A stretch of DNA of 64,000 bases, from assembly GCF_963924675.1 (NCBI RefSeq), contig NC_089221.1:89198998-89262997 (forward strand), written 5' to 3'. Both the position numbers and the translations under genes were made by a program. Each line of letters begins with the position of its first letter. The stretch's first letter is position 1. The stretch is from Phocoena phocoena (lineage: Eukaryota > Chordata > Mammalia > Artiodactyla > Phocoenidae). The notes under the pieces are model-generated. The model was not told the origin of the DNA, searched no databases, and worked only from the letters and a program-made list of their open reading frames with translations. Shown here in pieces: positions 59,712-64,000 of this stretch.

Positions 59712-61692
59712 TTTTTTAACAACTTTGAGCTATAACTCACATGTTGAAGAATTCACCCATTTAAACTGTACAATTTAATGGTTTTTATTCTGTTCACAGA
59801 GTTGTGCAACCATTACCACAATCAATTTTAGAGCCCTCTACTCACTCCAAAAGGAAATCCAGTACCCGTTAGCAGTCACTCCTCATTTCTTCACAAATTT
59901 GCCAGCTCTAGTCAATACCAATTTGATTTATGCCTCTAAAAATAGATTTTGGACATTTCATATAAGAAGACAGCACAGCATGTCAGTCTTTTGTGTTTGG
60001 CTTCTTTCACTTAGCATGTTTACAAGGTTTATCCATGCTGTAGCTTGTTTCAACATTTCATTCATTACCGTTGCCAATTTCATTGTGTGGATACATCGTT
60101 TTATTTATCCATTCATCAGTTGATGAACATTTAGGTTGTTCCCCTTTGTGACTATTATGAATAATTCTGCTCGAATATTCATGCACAGGTTTTTGTGTGG
60201 GCATATGTTTTTATTTCTCTTGGGTACATACCTAAGAGTGGAATTTCTGGGTCATATATAATAACTCTGTGTTTAAGTTTTGAGGAACTATCCATTTTAC
60301 ATTTACACCACCAGTATCTGATGCTTCTAATTTCTTCACAGTCTCCAACACTTGATATTATCTGTCTTTTTGATTATGGACATCTTAGTGGTGTGAAATG
60401 GTAGCTCATTGTGGTTTTGATTGGTATTTTCCTAATGGCTAATGATATTGAACATCTTTTCATGTGCTTAGTGGACGTCTATAAATCTTATTTGGAGAAA
60501 TGTCTACTCAGATCTTTTGCCCATTTTTAATTGGTTTGTCTTGTTATTATTGAGTTGTAAGAATTCTTTATATAATCCAGAGAAAAGTCCCTGATCAGAT
60601 ATATGATTTGTAAATATTTTCCCCATTCTGTGGTCTTATCAGTTACTTGATGGTGGCCTTTAAAGTACAGAAGTTTTTAATTTTGATGAAAACAAATTTA
60701 CATATTTTTATTTTGTTGCTTGCACTTTTGGTGTCATATTTAGAAACCATTGCCTGGACCAAGGTCACAAAGATTTACTACTATATTTTCTTCTGAGAGT
60801 TTTATAGTTTTAGCTCTGATATTTAGATCTGTGATTCCTTTAGATTTAATTTTTTGTGTATGGTCTAAGGAGACATCCTGCTTAACTCTTTTGCATGTGG
60901 AATCCAATTTTCCCAGCATCTTTAGTAGAAAAGACTTTTTTCCTCCATTGAATAGACATGGCAGTGAAGTCTGAGTCCTCCAGCTTTGTTCTTTTTCTTC
61001 AGAGTGTTTTGGTTTGTTTGTTTATTTATTTGGTTTTTCTGGCTTCCTTGCATTTCTTTGTAAGTTTTAAGATTAGCTTGTCAATTTCTGCAAAAAAAAA
61101 AAAAAGCTAGCTTAGATTTTCATATGGATTGAGTTAAGTTTGTAGAACAAGTTGGGCAGTTGCTTTCTTAATATTAAGTCTTTTGGATCCATTAACATCT
61201 GTCTTTCCATTTATTTAGGTCATCTTTAATTTTTTTCAAAAATATTTTATAATTTTAAGAGTAAATTTTGTATTTATTTTGTAAAATTTATTCCTAAATA
61301 TTTTATTCTTTTTGATGCTGTTGTAAATGGAATTGTTTTGGAATTGTTTTTTAATTTTGTTTTCAGATTGATCATTGCTAATATATAGAAATACAGTTGA
61401 TATTTGTATATTTATCTTGTACCCTGTAATCTTACTGAGCTCATTTATTAGTTCTAATACTTTAAAAATTGTATTTCTTAGGATTTTCTATATACGTCAT
61501 GTCATCTGCAAATAAATATAGTTTTACTTCTTCCATTCCAAATTCATTGGAAATTATTTCACTTATTTCATTGTACTGACTGGAACCTCCATTACAGTGT
61601 TGAATAGAAGTGGTGAGATTGGACATTCTCATCTTGTTCCTGATTTTTTGGGGAAAGCATTCAGTTATAGTGATTTTTTTTTTTTTTTACTC
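59712..61692 (-). mobile_element. old L1, 3' UTR to reverse transcriptase region
   Basis: Antisense, about 2 kb: T run, AACTCACATGTTGAAGAATT, ORF2 C-terminal pattern (GGTGTGAAATGGTAGCTCAT), CATGTCATCTGCAAATAAAT (complement of the FADD region), ending near GGAAAGCATTCAGTTATAGT. Its 5' end is only about 80-100 bp from the FER coding-exon acceptor. Confidence 0.8.
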
Positions 61693-61773
61693 TAAAAAGA
61701 ATGGGCCATAACTTTGCTTTGAAGACTAATTTCCTTTTGATTTAAGATTCTTTTCTTCTGTTTACATACACAG

Positions 61774-62041
61774 ATATGTGCTGATTAGACGGCTCAATTG
61801 TGCAGCGTGGAGGATAAGACAGTGCCTTACAAAAATGGGGTTTGGGAGTGACCTGAAGAATTCACATGAAGCTGTGTTAAAATTGCAAGACTGGGAATTA
61901 CGGTTACTGGAAACAGTGAAGAAATTTATGGCCCTGAGAATAAAAAGTGATAAAGAATATGCATCTACTTTACAGAACCTTTGTAATCAAGTTGATAAGG
62001 AAAGTACTATCCAAATGAATTATGTCAGCAATGTATCCAAG
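61774..62041 (+). other. FER: FER first coding exon (exon limits)
   Basis: The acceptor is a pyrimidine-rich tract ending ACATACACAG at 61,773. The donor is AAG followed by GTAAGA at 62,042. The exon holds 61 bp of 5' UTR and 207 bp of coding sequence, and ends on a codon boundary (phase 0). A two-codon upstream ORF (ATG TGC TGA) begins at 61,776. Confidence 0.93.
61835..62041 (+). CDS. FER: FER tyrosine kinase, residues 1-69 (first coding exon)
   Basis: FER is a cytoplasmic, non-receptor protein-tyrosine kinase of the FES/FER family. It links membrane curvature and phosphoinositide binding (N-terminal F-BAR domain) to an SH2 domain and a C-terminal kinase domain, and acts in cell adhesion, cortactin phosphorylation and migration. 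This exon encodes 69 residues starting [16 protein letters not shown] and ending MNYVSNVSK, essentially identical to the mammalian FER start as I know it. They form the FCH part of the F-BAR domain: amphipathic helix around [15 protein letters not shown], then the conserved SDKEYASTL. The start ATG at 61,835 has A at -3 and G at +4, a strong context. A GTG-led in-frame extension to 61,778 is not a start, as family members begin at MGFGSDL. The remaining roughly 750 residues (rest of F-BAR, FX, SH2, kinase) lie beyond the window. Confidence 0.96.
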
Positions 62042-62129
62042 GTAAGAAGAATGATTTCATCATTTATTGTCTATAGCATCATAGTTGTCCTTAAGGCAAA
62101 TAGATCATACTATTGAATAAGCGTACCTA

Positions 62130-62320
62130 AGTCAGCATTCTAAAATCTTCCAAAATCTTGCTGATTATCAGAATCTCATGGGGAAAGTTTCAAAAATTGT
62201 AAAATTTGGGCCCAGTTCCTGATATTCTGAGTCAGTAGGTCTGAAATTTTTGAACTTGGAAATCTTTTTTTCCAATAGATGTCCAGATTATTCTAATGAT
62301 TAGTTAGGTTTGAGAACCCT
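62130..62320. mobile_element. MER5A-type hAT element
   Basis: The pattern GATTATCAGAATCTCATGGG, TTTGGGCCCAGTTCCTGATA, CTGAGTCAGTAGGTCTGAAA and GGTTTGAGAACCCTTC is that of MER5A, about 90 bp after the coding exon. Confidence 0.75.
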
Positions 62321-63002
62321 TCTTACAAATTTCGTTTTCTTTATTACCCTACCTCCTTGGGTTCCTTGAGCCCTGCTGTTTTCTTCTTTTGACACAAACT
62401 TTCATTATAACCCACCTTCCCTGCATTCTTCTGTGAATCATTTGTATAGTGAATCACATGGAGTATTTTAACATGTAGGTGTTCTCTGCTGTCATTTCAT
62501 TACTAAAATACTAATATATTGATGATTTAATCACGCATAAAAATCCTTTGGATAAAAAATATGGTTTTTTAGCTCCAAGATTATAAAGTATAAAATTTTA
62601 AAATAAGGACTATAATAATAAAGGCCAAAATTGCACTGCTAATTGTCCTTTGACGGCATAAAATATGAAATATTACACACCTTAATAGTTTTGGATTTTC
62701 GCTCTGTTTATTTTCATTGTGTTACTTCACACTTCACTATATTTATTCAAAGTTAAAATTTTTTTTTACCTTACTTGGAAAGTTAAAAAAATTAGTGTGT
62801 TTCTTGCACTCATGGGTCTTAGGATTTGAGTAAATTGTAGAAGAAACTCTGTTTCTTATGGGGAATGTGTGTATGTGGTATGTGTGATCAGGTAAAGATC
62901 TGTGATGTTGCTGAGAACTCCTAATGTTCATATCTTTAACATCCTTTTCTGGGCCAGTGAGATTCCCCAAAGAACCATTCTCTAGTCTCTAGTCTGAAGG
63001 TA
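62321..63002 (+). other. FER: FER intron after the coding exon, unique
   Basis: AT-rich. No gene or clear repeat. Confidence 0.5.
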
Positions 63003-63155
63003 GGGTTGCCAGATGTAGCAAATTAAAATATAGAACACCAGTTAAATTTGCGTACAATATTTGAGAAATGCATACACTAAAAATTATTTATTTTTTATCT
63101 GAAATTCAAATTTAACTGGTGTCCTGTATTTTGTTTGACTACTCTGTTATGTTAT
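63003..63155. mobile_element. palindromic MITE-like DNA element
   Basis: Two arms in inverted orientation: AACACCAGTTAAATTT (about 63,036) and AAATTTAACTGGTGTCCTG (about 63,109), with further imperfect pairing outward. It resembles common palindromic mammalian DNA-transposon fossils. Family not assigned. Confidence 0.6.
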
Positions 63156-63475
63156 AGGAATAGATAGGGAAAGTAGATTGAGTGTTCGAAGAGTCATATT
63201 TTAGTTAATCCTCCTGTTTTTGGTAAGCTGCCTGGTGTCTCTGAGTCCAAAAGCTCTCTGGTTAATTTTTTCCTCTTGTTTTCTTCTGCACTGGGGGAAG
63301 AATAGTTGCATGTCTGTGGGCTGAGCAATAGGAACTAGAATTCTGGCTATTCCTTATATAGACTGAATCAATCCTTCTGTTTCGGTGCCCTCTCCTTTTT
63401 CTTCATTTAGATTTCTCTAGTCCCTGAGCTTTATTGGAGTTATCTGACCCTATAAACTGGTCTTTTCTTCTTTTT

Positions 63476-63542
63476 CTCCCCCCAGTTTCATTGAGATATA
63501 ATTGACATACATCACTGTATAGGTTTAAGGTGTATAGCATGA
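63476..63542 (-). mobile_element. L1 3' end (interrupted by a SINE)
   Basis: CCCCCAGTTTCATTGAGATA, TAATTGACATACATCACTGT, and AAGGTGTATAGCATGAT: antisense L1 3' terminus. It resumes after the SINE at 63,974 and runs out of the window. Confidence 0.7.
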
Positions 63543-63973
63543 TTTTTTTTTTTAAAAAGGGCTTCCTCATTCTTTTATTTTTATTAAATTTATTTATTTA
63601 TTTATTTCTGGCTGCAGTGGGTCTTCATTGCTGCACGCGGGCTTTCTTTAGTTGCGGCAAATGGGCGCTACTCTTCATTGTGGTGTGTGGGCTTCTCATT
63701 GTCGTGGCTTCTCTTGTTGCGGAGCACGGGCTCTAGGTGGGCGGGCTTCAGTAGTTGTGGCACATGGGTTCAGTAGTTGTGGCACATGGGTTCAGTAGTT
63801 GTGGCACATGTGTTCAGTAGTTGTGGCTCACAGGCTCTAGAGCGCAGCCTCAGTAGTTGTGGTACATGGGCTTAGTTGCTTCCCAGCATGTGGGATCTTC
63901 CCGGATCAGGGATCGAACCCATATCCCCTGCATTGGCAGGCAGATTCTTAACCACTGCACCACCAGGGAAGTC
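63543..63973 (-). mobile_element. CHR-type SINE, long form, with internal tandem units
   Basis: Antisense long CHR SINE: TTTCTGGCTGCAGTGGGTC to CACCACCAGGGAAGTC, flanked by AGCATGAT at about 63,535 and 63,975 (target-site duplication). The body carries four tandem 22-bp units at 63,746-63,833. Confidence 0.88.
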
Positions 63974-64000
63974 CAGCATGATGGCTTGATTTATGTTATG

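Noticed and set aside
61778..61834. In-frame GTG-led 19-residue extension of FER
   Set aside because: It begins right at the exon boundary with no ATG. The family starts at MGFGSDL, and the frame meets a stop in the candidate upstream exon.
62042..62116. Apparent C-terminal continuation of the FER exon frame
   Set aside because: This is intron read-through past a good GTAAGA donor. The residues after VSNVSK do not match FER.
1..64000. CRISPR arrays, operons, phage or toxin-antitoxin type systems
   Set aside because: The window is mammalian nuclear DNA. The only regular repeats are microsatellites and SINE subunits.

Overview
This is nuclear DNA of a mammal, almost certainly a cetacean (hippopotamus is the main alternative). 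Young tRNA-Glu-derived CHR-type SINEs in a short and a long form are scattered through it, with cetartiodactyl L1 copies. I saw no BovB or typical ruminant SINEs and no pig PRE-1. The window has the usual mammalian texture: AT-rich non-coding DNA, two CpG islands, many nested retroelements, and one recognisable host gene.

The host gene is FER, a non-receptor tyrosine kinase with an F-BAR domain, read on the + strand. Only its 5' end is here. A TATA-less CpG-island promoter (about 18,590-19,900) has four CCAAT boxes and a strong splice donor after 19,319. A 42.5 kb stretch of intron follows. The first coding exon (61,774-62,041; CDS 61,835-62,041) encodes residues 1-69 and ends in phase 0 at a good donor. 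A well-formed candidate untranslated exon carrying upstream ORFs lies at 34,409-34,554.

Region by region: 1-2,000 is unique sequence plus an orphan CpG island. 2,110-12,430 is bounded by an inverted duplication of about 0.7 kb, with a SINE split by a 5'-truncated L1 in its left arm. 12,440-18,580 holds an old L1 carrying a twin-primed L1 insertion, a CHR SINE and further L1 pieces. 18,590-19,900 is the FER promoter. 19,900-44,180 is intron with MIR, L2, MER20, CHR SINEs and a three-level nest of DNA transposons in an old L1. 44,190-50,068 is a full-length but dead L1 antisense to FER. 50,069-61,700 is intron dominated by old L1 segments and two SINEs inserted at one target site. 61,774-64,000 is the coding exon and the start of the next intron.

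I found no new multi-gene biological system. The notable content is the transposon structure (3' transduction, twin priming, reused insertion sites, inverted duplication), the orphan CpG island, and possible 5' UTR control of FER. Repeat family names come from recognising consensus-like sequence by eye and were not checked with software. Repeat edges are accurate to about 10-30 bp unless a target-site duplication is quoted.
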